28,650 nucleotides of DNA from NCBI GenBank assembly GCA_036897485.1, contig JAYMTF010000890.1, positions 1-28,650 on the forward strand. The letters run 5' to 3'. Source of the stretch: Pelargonium nanum (Eukaryota; Streptophyta; Magnoliopsida; Geraniales; Geraniaceae). Position 1 is the first letter of the stretch; the number at the start of each line of letters is the position of its first letter. Below, piece by piece: positions 1-9,841 of the stretch. The notes under the pieces were generated by a model. It did not search any database and was not told where the DNA came from. It was given only the letters and a program-made list of their open reading frames with translations. Made by a program: the position numbers and the translations under genes.

Positions 1-243
1 CTTACCGACACTTACCGTGACTTACCAGAGGTGAAGTTGAGTTAACAAACAAGGCCTGAGTGACATACTGACATGTGAGTATTTATATATTTATGCGGAG
101 TTGTCACAAAAGGTTGTAACGGATATTTTCATTACAAATGTGTACGTGATATAAAATCTGATTTCTGTCACAGTTTGTGACGAAACTGTGACTAAAAATT
201 TTCTCACACAAAGCCGTCACAGTTTGCAATTTTTTTTTGTAGT
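1..243. mobile_element. Right end of a CACTA-like DNA transposon remnant
   Basis: The stretch is full of short TGTGAC/GTCACA motifs in both orientations (about 165-220) and ends in a T-run followed by GTAGTA near 243. Plant CACTA elements end in TTTTTGTAGTG, so this looks like a right terminus with its last base changed, preceded by the usual subterminal repeats. Short CTTACCG repeats lie at 1-26. The other end would be outside the window. No transposase coding is visible. This is an inference from motif resemblance; no target-site duplication was found. Confidence 0.4.
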
Positions 244-641
244 ACAAGTATATATATCCATATAAGGACAAATGAGTAAACAAACAACACTAAGTTATCT
301 TTATTTTTCTATATAAAATGATGACACTTATTTTTAAAAAAATGTAGTATAATACATTGACATATAATTTTACAAAATTTGTTTTTCTTATGAATCCAAA
401 TCTTGGTATGTGATGGGAAATTATCACTATATCCTTGTCTTCAACATCGGTCTACTTTGATTGACGATGTTTTGGGCAGTTATCTAACAACAATATCATT
501 ATGTTGACTACAAACATCGTAATCATATATACAAAGCAACAAAAAATCTAAATGTTCTTATTAATGTCTGAAATTTAGACAGTTGAGTTGAGCTCAAAAT
601 AAGTTTTTCCTACTAATACCTTAACTAAGACTAATATTATG
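244..641. other. AT-rich spacer, nothing recognised
   Basis: About 400 bp between two transposon-like pieces. I see no coding stretch, RNA gene or repeat family that I recognise here. Confidence 0.5.
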
Positions 642-677
642 ATATATATACACACACACACACACATATATATATAT
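642..677. repeat. Compound (AT)n(CA)n(TA)n microsatellite
   Basis: An AT run, a CA run at about 651-666 and a TA run at about 667-677 are directly visible. The tract abuts the tail side of the SINE-like element that follows on the minus strand, so it may have grown from the SINE tail. Confidence 0.85.
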
Positions 678-812
678 TTTTTAAATTGAGCTACACAACA
701 GGAGGTAGCTCTCCCCTTTTTAACCCAAACTCCACCCCACCCGACGCAATGAGATTTGAACCCACGACCTCCTACGTAGAGATGTGTGTCTTGACCATTG
801 CGTCACCCCCTT
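672..812 (-). mobile_element. tRNA-derived SINE, minus strand
   Basis: Read on the minus strand, this segment has an RNA polymerase III A-box-like sequence (TGGTCAAGACA, complement of 787-797) and, at tRNA-like spacing, a good B box (GGTTCAAATC, complement of 753-762). It then runs into a body with a short stem (GAGCTAC at 688-694 pairing with GTAGCTC at 705-711) and ends in a T/AT-rich tail next to a microsatellite. A/B boxes at tRNA spacing followed by a non-tRNA body and a simple tail is the architecture of plant SINEs. It does not fold as a complete tRNA. Family not identified; exact ends are estimates. Confidence 0.55.
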
Positions 813-834
813 GGGGGCCACATATAGAGAGATT

Positions 835-1142
835 CACTACAAGAAATGTCAATTTCTATGGCAGTACATTTTGTCACTCACACATATACTTTGTCACCAA
901 AAGTCAGTAACTATTGTCACCAAAAGTGTTGTCACAGAAAGTCTCCAAATGCACGAGGTTATGTCATGGAAGCATAGCTTTGTGCGACGGAAAAACGGTC
1001 GCCGAAAGCATAAAAATCCAAATTTTCACCATCATTGATTTGTTTTCATGTCAGCCCAATGGACTGTTTCTAAGCTCAACTCCTTGTGTATTTATTGACA
1101 ACTTATTTTTTGTTGTCGCCGAAAGCAAGAATTTTTGTAATG
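835..1142. mobile_element. Short non-autonomous CACTA-type element (remnant)
   Basis: Position 835 begins CACTACAAGAAATGTC, the standard terminus of many plant CACTA elements. Behind it come repeated TTGTCAC(C) subterminal motifs (about 869-935) and a self-complementary GCGACGG...CCGTCGC-like block near 983-1000; GTCGCCGAAAGC occurs at about 989 and again near 1113. A degenerate opposite end (TTTTTGTAATG) falls at about 1132-1142. No transposase is coded. The left end is clear; the right end is tentative and the 3-bp flanks do not match. Confidence 0.45.
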
Positions 1143-3047
1143 AATTGTATATCTTACTCCGTAATGTGCTAGCTACACAATGGTTTGATTGTTGAGTTCA
1201 CTTTCTAGAATGAACATTTCATCATAAGTCAATTCGGAACAATAAATGATTTCGAAATTAGGGACATATATTGAAAGACAGATGATAGATAATGAATTAA
1301 TAAATGTTAATTTAGTTTAGTATTTGATTTGGCGGGTACGCCAAAGAGTTGAGTCCATGTTTACATTCTTTAAGGAATTTAGAGTTGGTGGCTAATGGAT
1401 TAATAAATATTTATAATTAACATCTAATGATAATTACGGACGGTAATAAGAGTCATTTTTTTGGCTTATTTTTTTTAATCCTTTTTTAAGCAAGAGAGAA
1501 ATAACTATATTACTATCAAAAAAAAAAAAAAAACTTAAAAAAGTGGTGATGAACTGCAAGGTACTTTCTCTTTAATTAACCATATCATGTACTCACCAAC
1601 AAACGTTACTCGGAGTGAAAGGTTTTTGGTTGCTTAAAAACCGTATTGTAGTTTCTTTTTGCTGCATAATATTATTTTTTTTCTTGTTTGCTAAAATCTA
1701 TGTTTTCAGGAATTGTTTATAGATTTTGATTTTGGGTAAAGTTAATTTAAATGGATGAGGTGGACTGAGAAAAAGAAGAAGAAAGCTTGACACCAAAACA
1801 AAAGTAAACTTATAAAGGTTTTTAAAAGGAAGTTGACTACTTCTTTGCCGTTTTAATTTGAATAACCCTTTTATGAAATGTTCAAACATATAATAACTCC
1901 ATTCCAAAATAGTTTCACCTTTATTTTTATTATTATTAGAAAATTTTATGAATGAATTATCAATAATATATAAATAATTAAATTAATATACATTGAATTT
2001 GTTTGAAAACATGTGTATGCAAATGCAAGTAGAAATATGTAACATTAACTAAGTTAATTCTTCATAATTAAAAAGAAAAAACTAGAACATTCATTTTGAG
2101 ACAATGTGAGTGATAAATAATACAAGTCAACCTAATGTTGGCATGTGTGAAGCCAAGATAATAAATAAATTACATCACATTAAATTTCTTGTGTTATAAT
2201 ATATATTACGTGTATGAAGAAATGTGCAATATTTTTAAAAGATATGAAAAAAAAATAAAATAATGTATCCTGACTATAAATATATGTTAAAAATGTATAT
2301 GATTTTTGTTTAGACGACAAACATTTCAATAATCTAATTAAAGCAATGTACAATTAATTTGTGCAACCAAGTGTTTTTTTTCACACGTAAATTTGTGACC
2401 CAAGAACAACTATTTTCTCACACCATATATATTGTTCCGTTAACTATGTTTCATATCTAGGCACTGTCGAACACAACAAAATCACGCAAAAGCCAAATAT
2501 AGATAGAGCAATGAAATTAGGGCTCAAATATATACAAAAGAAAATAGTAGCAGCAATGGGCAGAGAGGACTGAGAGAGCATGGCCCATCTCGAAACGTTT
2601 CTCCGAAAAATGCGGCTACTTGCCGCCTCTTTTCTTTATACATGCAATTAATTTTTGCTTTACAAATAAAACTCCAAAAAGGTTAAAACCACTTCTGTAA
2701 AAAAAAGCCCTTTCTGTTAATCTTTGGCTTAAACATTTCAAATAATAATAATAAAAGAGACACAGACACAGTTGCATAAATTTGACCCTTTTGGTGCCTA
2801 CTCTTCCACCTCCTAACCCTCATTTCTTTAATCTCCATCTCTCTCCAATTCAAAGAACAAGTCTTGTTTTGTATGTAAAGTCAGCGTGCTCATCTTCCTC
2901 AAACCCCAAACCCGAAACCCCAAATCATTTCTTCCTGCTTAACAATTCGCTTCGATTGTGCTGTGCATGTCTTTTTACGTCTTTCTTGAAATGTCTCGCT
3001 AGCTGTTGTTGCAAGATCGATCATTAGAATTGTAAGTACGAGTTATT
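1143..3047. promoter_or_regulatory. Upstream region of the WRKY gene, with W-box cores
   Basis: No gene is visible. This AT-rich 1.9 kb lies 5' of the WRKY gene. W-box cores (TTGACC/T, the sites WRKY proteins bind) occur at 1833-1838 (+), 2125-2130 (reverse) and 2782-2787 (+), a pattern that fits auto- or cross-regulation by WRKY factors, though the core is short enough to occur by chance. A/T homopolymers and (AAT)n runs are frequent. A pyrimidine-rich stretch at about 2800-2950 looks like a plant 5' leader. Transcription start not determined. Confidence 0.35.
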
Positions 3048-3167
3048 ATGTGCCAAGAAGACATATATGGATCACAAGTACCAGCAAGGCGATTAACCGA
3101 CATAAGTCGGAGCCAGCGCCGCCCCCGGGAGCCTCTCCGGCGAGCCAGACTGGCAATTCCCAACTGA
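3048..3167 (+). other. 39-codon upstream ORF / broken N-terminus of the WRKY gene
   Basis: An ATG at 3048 opens a 39-codon frame that stops at 3165-3167, 10 nt before the WRKY ATG at 3178. It can be read as a uORF. The same stretch also holds, split between frames, what looks like the conserved N-terminus of group IIe WRKY proteins: MDHKYQQGD from an ATG at 3067 in the WRKY frame, LTDI in the next frame (3093-3104), then VGAS...PDWQFPTEP back in the WRKY frame up to 3177. Stops at 3094 and 3103 block the WRKY frame. One missing T near 3093 and one extra A near 3105 would explain it. It may be a real double lesion or a sequence error. Confidence 0.5.
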
Positions 3168-3177
3168 ACCAATCGCC

Positions 3178-5128
3178 ATGGACATGGACATGAACATCTT
3201 CCAAGAACAACCAGTCTGCAGATTAGACGGATTCGGCAACCCCTTCTGCAACATGCGAGATCCGCTCCTCCACGACATGTCGTCGTCTTCTTCGCCTTTC
3301 TTCTCATCATCTCAGCAGCAATTAACTCCGACCGGTCGTTTTGCTCCCGCCGGAGATGCGAGCAGTGTTGTTAGTAACATTCTTGGTCCCAAGATTTACG
3401 ACGATGATCACATGAAACGGCCGTGCACAAGCAGGTTCTCTCAAATGCTACAGATCTCCACCGGCGGTGGTGCAAGTGCTAAGCTAGTGGCGGCGGCGTC
3501 GCCGTGCGGGTCGCCGGTGCTGGCCGGAGTCAAGACGGATTCTTCTATGATTAATAATGCTAACAGCTCAGACTCGTCAGGACAGATCTCATCGCCACGG
3601 AATCCGGGTATCAAGCGAAGGTAAAGACTTAGATACATTGATTTTAACACTAGTAGCTTCATATTATATATTTCTTTGTTTCGAGAACTGGTAACATGAA
3701 TTAATGAAGGAATAGATATAATTATCTATAAAAATGATGGGTTGTTATTATTTTCTCGGAATCTGGGTTAGATTAATGAGGATCTGAAAATTAGGGTTTT
3801 ATTAGTATAATGAGGTAGCTCCTCAATTCAGGTGCCAAAAACATAGTACAGCTCTGATGGGTTTCAATCAAACATGAAAAAAGTAGCCTTAAAACTGGTG
3901 TCACACTAACGTACACAGACTTAGCTTTCATGAAATTATCTATATTGCTACTCTTTTATCTTCTTTTTTTCCTCAACCCACCTGAAAAAGATATAGTTGT
4001 GTTGAAAGATTGCCATATAAGTAAATTACAGCATTTTCATGGTTTGTTACTAGATTTATTTTATAAAATTGATAGAAGAATGAGATTTATTATAAAATAA
4101 AAATGAAAATTTGTGTGTATATCCAGAAAGAGCCAAGCAAAGAAGGTGGTGTGCATACCAGCACCAGCCTGTGCAAACAGCAGGCCCACTGGAGAGGTGG
4201 TTCCATCGGATCTGTGGGCATGGCGAAAGTACGGTCAGAAACCCATTAAAGGTTCTCCATATCCCAGGTAACTACCACTGCTACTTCTACTTCTGCTTCC
4301 ACTTTCCCAATCCCAAATCACATAACTAAAGCTGAGTATTGTTTTATTCTAAAACAAAACTCAGCTTTAGTACTGAACTTATTTATTTAGTTTATGTAAC
4401 TAAATAAATAAATTCAGTTGTATTAATTTTTTTTACCCATTGAATTGAGTTTATGTTGTTAGATTTGTTTTTTAATTGTTGTTATTGCGACGGGCTTTGA
4501 TTACAGGGGATATTACAGATGCAGCAGCTCGAAAGGCTGCTCGGCGAGGAAGCAAGTGGAGAGGAGCCGGACGGATCCCAACATGCTGGTGATCACTTAC
4601 ACTTCAGAGCACAACCATCCATGGCCTACTCAGAGAAATGCTCTCGCCGGATCGACGAGGTCTCAGCCGTCCAAGGCTAATTCGGCTTCGAAGAGCTCTC
4701 CTCCAAGCTCTCAGCTCCACAAGATTGATCATGCAGCAAAGGAGGAGCAGAAGGAAAAGGAGAGCAGCAGCAGCAAAGTGAATGATGATGATGCCAATAT
4801 TGCAGTATCAGTGAAGGAGGAGGTTGAGAAGCAATTGGATATGGATGATGATGGTGATGATCCTATTGACCATCTTCATGATCATCAACATCATCATCAT
4901 TTCAGTGATGGGTTTTCTTATAAGCCAGCAATGCCAGATTCTTCATCATCAAACCCTGAGGACAGCTTCTTTGCTGATTTAGGAGAAATAGAGGCTGACC
5001 CTCTGCACTTATTGTTCACACAAGGGTTCACTACTCAGCAGAAAGATCAAACCAAGGGTTTGGATGTTCAGGATCAGCACCAGTTCACTCTCTTTGATTG
5101 GTCACAGGACAGCAACAAGGGTTTATAG
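3178..5128 (+). CDS. WRKY14/WRKY35-like: Group IIe WRKY transcription factor (WRKY14/WRKY35-like)
   Basis: Nuclear DNA-binding transcription factor that recognises W boxes. Three exons, 3178-3620, 4127-4267 and 4507-5128, splice in phase to about 401 residues. WRKYGQK is at residues 180-186; the zinc finger is C200-X5-C206-X23-H230-N-H232. The second intron interrupts the Arg codon after YP, the usual 'PR' intron position. An [16 protein letters not shown]-type basic stretch (about 139-154) precedes the domain and fits a nuclear localisation signal; this block and the following CIPAPA are hallmarks of the WRKY14/35 clade. The C-terminal half is Ser-rich, then acidic and His-rich (HDHQHHHH), a likely activation region. 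The start used is the first open ATG in frame, but homology suggests that the ancestral start lay upstream and is now frameshifted, so about 37 residues may be missing. Intron 2 carries two adjacent hairpins. Confidence 0.93.
4326..4418. repeat. Two adjacent near-perfect hairpins in WRKY intron 2
   Basis: 4326-4370 is one inverted repeat: 12-bp arms (CTAAAGCTGAGT / ACTCAGCTTTAG), one A-A mismatch, then 8-bp inner arms (TTGTTTTA / TAAAACAA) round a 3-nt TTC loop. 4372-4418 is a second: 21-nt arms pairing at 20 of 21 positions round a 5-nt loop. Both lie inside the intron, in the + transcript. Origin unknown: fold-back element remnant or intronic RNA structure. Confidence 0.85.
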
Positions 5129-8100
5129 CAAGACCTTGAAAATCATATATTTTTTACTATATATAAATATGTGTAGGGTCATGAAGTCATTTTGTTACTA
5201 ATTTAGATCATATTTGTGGTGTAACTTTCATTGGAGGTCTTGTTATAAACCTTTGTGGTCACTGTGGGGATGAGGGTTTTCTTGCTAATACTGTTTAACT
5301 TTTGTTTTGTAAGATTTTTTAATCTTGATATTTCCTGTCAGAGAAGAGCTATAGCTAGAGATTGTTATTATTAGGAGAAGAGAGAGAGAGAGAGAAGAGG
5401 GCATGGCCATGGCATGAACATGAGTCCCACATTCCCTTTAGGAATATTGGTGGATGGGACAGAAAGCTGATCAGGAACAGAAGGTTTCAACAGTTAAAAA
5501 CAAGTACATCAATCAGAGACATGACTGGGCTAATATTGATGATTCAATCTTGATCATGGTGGTGGCCAAATTATTCACTCACACCCTCACATTCTATATG
5601 GTTTTGGTGTGTGATCACTCACGATGTTGCTATTTATATACTCTGATGAAAAGAATATTATGTAGAAAATGATCAAATCATGCAGCTTATTGCTTTGTTT
5701 TGATTTCTTTCATTGATGATCATCTCCTTCTTCTGTGCTGGGAAGACAAGAAATGAATGGGAGGAAGATGACAAAACAGAAGCAATTATGTTACAAAAGA
5801 AAAGAAAAAAAAAGTTTGATTGACCTTTCTTATCATCTCACTCTGATCTCTCTAGGGATGTGTAAAAAGAAACCAAAACTACTACTTGCTTTTGGTTCCT
5901 CAGCTTTCTGTTCTTTTTTCTTTTTTCCTTCAAATTATCCATCAAGTTACATGTGTTTAATTATCTTGTATTATTATTATTATTCGTATACGCGAGAGTA
6001 TCGTATGTTAAGATGATATTTCTTCTTTTTTAGATATGAATGCGTTATGAATCAATTTGATTTCTGCCGTGCAAATGTTTTATTGTGTTTGTCTCAATAT
6101 AGGCAAATGCTAAAATAAAGCAAATGGACATTAATTTTGATGAATGATGATCCTTCTTTATTGTAAGTGCATTGGGCATAGACATTATATCTGTTTGCAA
6201 TATAATGTCTGGGAAAAGAAGTTTCTTTTGCTACCATTTTACTGAATTTGGAATCATAATTAATCTTCTAGCAACCTTTTGCTCATCCTTACTAATACAT
6301 GGATTAAGCATGTTGATTAAAATTCAATGGTTTATCACATGGAGTTGAAGAGATCTTGATGATGATAATACAACAGAAGGTGGCAGATTAATAAGTCCAT
6401 GATGATGTTTTTAAAATCCATAGGAAATGCAGTTGAAATATCTGGTTTTCTGATTCTATCATCTACTGTTTAATTACTCTTTTAACTGTTTTGGCAAGGA
6501 AAAAAAACAATAATATTCAAGAACAATAATCACTTATGTTGCAAATTGTAAACCCTATATAAGATCTACTGCATGCTTAATTACATACATTAAGTTTGTT
6601 AATAAATATGCTACAAAATAATTATATATATAATGTAATGTAATTCATTTATCTTTATTTTGAAATAGTGACACCAAGTTGTGTCAAATCCATCAACTTT
6701 AACTAAAAAAAATCATGTTCTTTTCAATTGAAGTCACTTCTTCAAAGTGAGAAAAGAACAGTCTAAAGTGTTGTTCCATATTTGCTGCAATTGGTTTTGG
6801 GTCATTCTTGATTGATGGGGTTAGTGTGGTGCAATTGGGTTTTATGGGAGCCACTGTACTCATGATTTTGAAAAGAATATAATATTGGAGGATTAATTCA
6901 TGACAAGATGCATAAAAAAAGCATTTTAACTCTCTTTTTGAATTGAAAATTCCACATATTTGTTGTCAAATCCTAATATGCTTTCAGCTTTGCACACATG
7001 AAACATCATTGGGTGTGTTTTAAACATGTTAATTTGGTCAAACAATATATAATTATATATAAGTCTAAATTTCACATCATTAATTAGCACAAGTAATAAT
7101 ATTTATTATTATATTTCATATCATTTGTAGCTCTAGAAACAAATCTATTATTTGGTTTGATCAGGGCTTTTAATTGTTTGAAATTTGGATGAACAAGAAA
7201 TGAGAGACTCAAATTATTGGTTGATTACTGATTAAACAAGTTTCCAGTTGAGATTAGTGAGCAATTAATTACAGATCTTGATGAACCATTATTTTAATAG
7301 CTAGTAAGCTATCCCAATCATGCACCCACTCGATTTGTAAACTATTTTTTTTTTATAGTAATAATTATGTTATCATATAATTCTTTGTTGTTCTATTTTA
7401 TTAACCAAAATCTGTACTAACACCTGGAGAATGATAATATTATTAATAATAAAATTGTTGTTACATCTTATGAGCCTTTCTAGAGGTATGACATTGTTTG
7501 GTGTATTTCATTTAAAACAGAACACGTAAAAATAATCATTCCACTCGTAGTAAATATATTTATACAAACAAAAGTTTAATGAAGACGAAGATTATAATGA
7601 AGCGTTCGCAAGTGTATCGAATGGGAAGGGCTAGTAGAGATGACACCAACGTAAGAACACGATTTATCAGATTGAATATGTTAATTATACGTTTATTCAA
7701 TAGACAATAATATGAGTGACAAAATGATTAAACCATTGTTGATAAAAAATGACGGTGGTTCAAATGAAAAACTGTAACGACGAACTAAAAAGTAAAAAAA
7801 AAGGGGGATAGAGATTCTAGTAATTCCCTTAGTTCAATTTATATATGCACCATAATATACTAATTTTTTTCTTATTGGTTCGTAAAACAAAATTGAGTTG
7901 AAAAGAAATTGAAAGGTACCAAACTACACAATAAAGATAGTTTTTTTTTCCACTTTATATTCAATCCATAATATTAAACTAAATAAAATTCAAATCCCCC
8001 ATCTTTATTTGAAAAGTGTGTGTCTTGAATTTTATGATTCAAATATGCCAAGTAATTCAAGTTTTCATTACATTGATGACATAAACCAAATAACCTCTTC

Positions 8101-9220
8101 TAAGCAAACTTTCTATAACCAAAAAGAGACAACAAAAGATCATTATTTTCAAGATTTTCTTCATCTTCTTTATTTATTTTTCTTGGTCGATGGAACATTT
8201 GTTTTGTCAAGATGTTATTGGTCATTTTTATGGATGGAACAAATCAACAAAATTGGCTAGTCTTTTAGTGATATATATACAAAACCAGAGAGAAAATTTA
8301 CCCTTATCTCTAGTATGCTCTCTATTATTGTTGTGCGGAAGTGGGACCAATTGAAAGGGTCAGTTGCATCCAACTATATGTACACATCAATATCAACATC
8401 AATATATCAATATCAATTTTTTTTTTTTTAATTTTGGTTTGTGTTGGCCATAAATTTTTATTCCCCTTGACTCTTTCAAGTTTCAAGAACAAACATATTA
8501 TTTTGATAACAAGGTTTTCATTGGCTTTAATTATTGAAAAAATCATAAAGTGTGGGTAGACAAGCTCAATTTGGGGTGATGCAATTAATAATTAGGGTTG
8601 GAAGTGTTATTTTTTGTGTACTTAATTATAATAAGTGTAATTCATATGATAAATGTCATTCTTAATTATAACTAATTAAGGATAAATTTGAGACTAATTA
8701 CTCATCCTATTATTAGAGGCTAAGTCAATAAATATATGTATATATTTTCATGATAGATATATATATATATATAGTTGGCACCCACCTATATTAAAGAGTT
8801 GATTAATTTGTGGGAGGTGTGAATTCTAAACTATATATAAATAGGTAGTTGGCAAAAAACTCTCAATACCTACTATTTATGTACTGTTTGTATATGGTGC
8901 AGATGAAGATGGTGCCATCTATACAGAAGAAATATCTATATGGGGATCTCAATAACTAAAAGGGTTATTGTATGTCCAATCATGGCAACTAGCCAATAGT
9001 TTTTCCTTCTTCTTCTTCTTCTTTAAAGAAAGGGTTTATTGCATCTTGACTGACTAGGGCTTATAACTATACCCAAAGAAACTCTTTCCAAACTTGATAT
9101 AGCTAGCGCTGTAATTAAGGTTTTTCTTGGGTCTTAACCGGGAGGTATTCATAGCGGCCTTGCGTTTAGAGTGAAGACCGTTAAATTGGTAAAACTCCCT
9201 CCACTAAGTTTTGTTATAAT
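5129..9220. other. 4.1-kb AT-rich intergenic region, no gene recognised
   Basis: The first few hundred bases are likely WRKY 3' UTR. Beyond that the open frames are short, mostly lack a real ATG start and resemble no family I know. Simple repeats are visible: (GA)n at about 5374-5396, an ATCAAT/ATCAAC array at about 8382-8417, an AT microsatellite at about 8757-8774, (CTT)n at about 9006-9022 and scattered A/T runs. No tRNA, snoRNA or known miRNA sequence was spotted, though small RNAs cannot be excluded by eye. Confidence 0.5.
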
Positions 9221-9416
9221 TGCATTTTCTAGGACTCAATTGTGAGACTTCGGATTAAACTATAACAATTTCTGTTAGTTGACTCACGCGTTTAGTGATT
9301 ATGGTAAGGGCGCTTGCATAGTTGCATTTTTAGGACTCAAATGCGAGACTTCATATTAAATTGAAACAATTTATGCCAGTTGACCCTCGTTTGGTGATTT
9401 TGGTATGGGTATTTGC
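9221..9416. repeat. Imperfect ~100-bp tandem duplication
   Basis: Unit 1 starts at 9221 (TGCATTTTCTAGGACTCAAT...) and runs to about 9318; unit 2 starts at 9323 (TGCATTTTTAGGACTCAAAT...) and runs to about 9416. Shared landmarks in order are AGGACTCAA, GAGACTTC, ATTAAA, ACAATTT, AGTTGAC, GTGATT and GGTA.GGG. The copies differ at perhaps a quarter of positions, so the duplication is old. Function unknown. Confidence 0.75.
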
Positions 9417-9566
9417 CAATGCTATGATTTGCATAATTTTGTTGAAATAGTTGAGGGTTGTTTGATTAAAAAAAAACAGTAATGCAATGAAATGTGGGTC
9501 CAGTATGGTAGCCAATTTCTTGTCAATTCTAAAATTTGAAATCACAAATCAACCTATAAAGTCAGA

Positions 9567-9645
9567 TGGGCCACATCTTATTCTCTTGTTGAAAGAAAAG
9601 GGCAGCCCAACCCAGATTGGTCTGGGCCAAAACAAGATGAGCCCA
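9567..9645 (+). promoter_or_regulatory. Cluster of four TGGGCY (site II) elements
   Basis: TGGGCC occurs at 9567-9572 and 9623-9628, and its partner TGGGCT in reverse (AGCCCA) at 9604-9609 and 9640-9645: four copies in 79 bp, about 200-275 bp before the SDR start codon. Such site II motifs bind TCP-type factors and are typical of promoters of housekeeping and organelle-related nuclear genes in plants. The role here is inferred from position and density. Confidence 0.55.
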
Positions 9646-9841
9646 ACTTCATATTTTCTGTAATTAATATGGACACCAAACTAAACGGCTATTTATTATT
9701 TGCCTAACCCAACTACTAAAAAGGCAAATTCAAGTGATTAGGCACCGAGAACAAGATAGAAACAACAACTGATTCGTTGGCAATTTCAGTCCATTTTTCG
9801 ACTTTCTGTATTTGGAAATCTTGGATTGGATTCGTCGAGAA

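Noticed and set aside
673-812. Functional tRNA gene on the minus strand
   Set aside because: A and B boxes are present, but no acceptor stem or anticodon arm forms; the SINE explanation fits better.
2999-3310. 103-codon minus-strand frame over the WRKY start
   Set aside because: Cys/Arg-rich antisense shadow of the WRKY leader and exon 1; no recognisable domain.
5362-6016. Three short plus-strand frames after the WRKY gene
   Set aside because: They lie in the probable 3' UTR and downstream spacer, are low-complexity, and match no family I know.
8009-8260. 83-codon plus-strand frame in the long spacer
   Set aside because: It begins at TTG, not ATG, and has no recognisable motif.
5129-9220. 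Known microRNA precursors in the long spacer
   Set aside because: I looked for common conserved plant miRNA sequences on both strands and saw none; novel precursors cannot be judged by eye.
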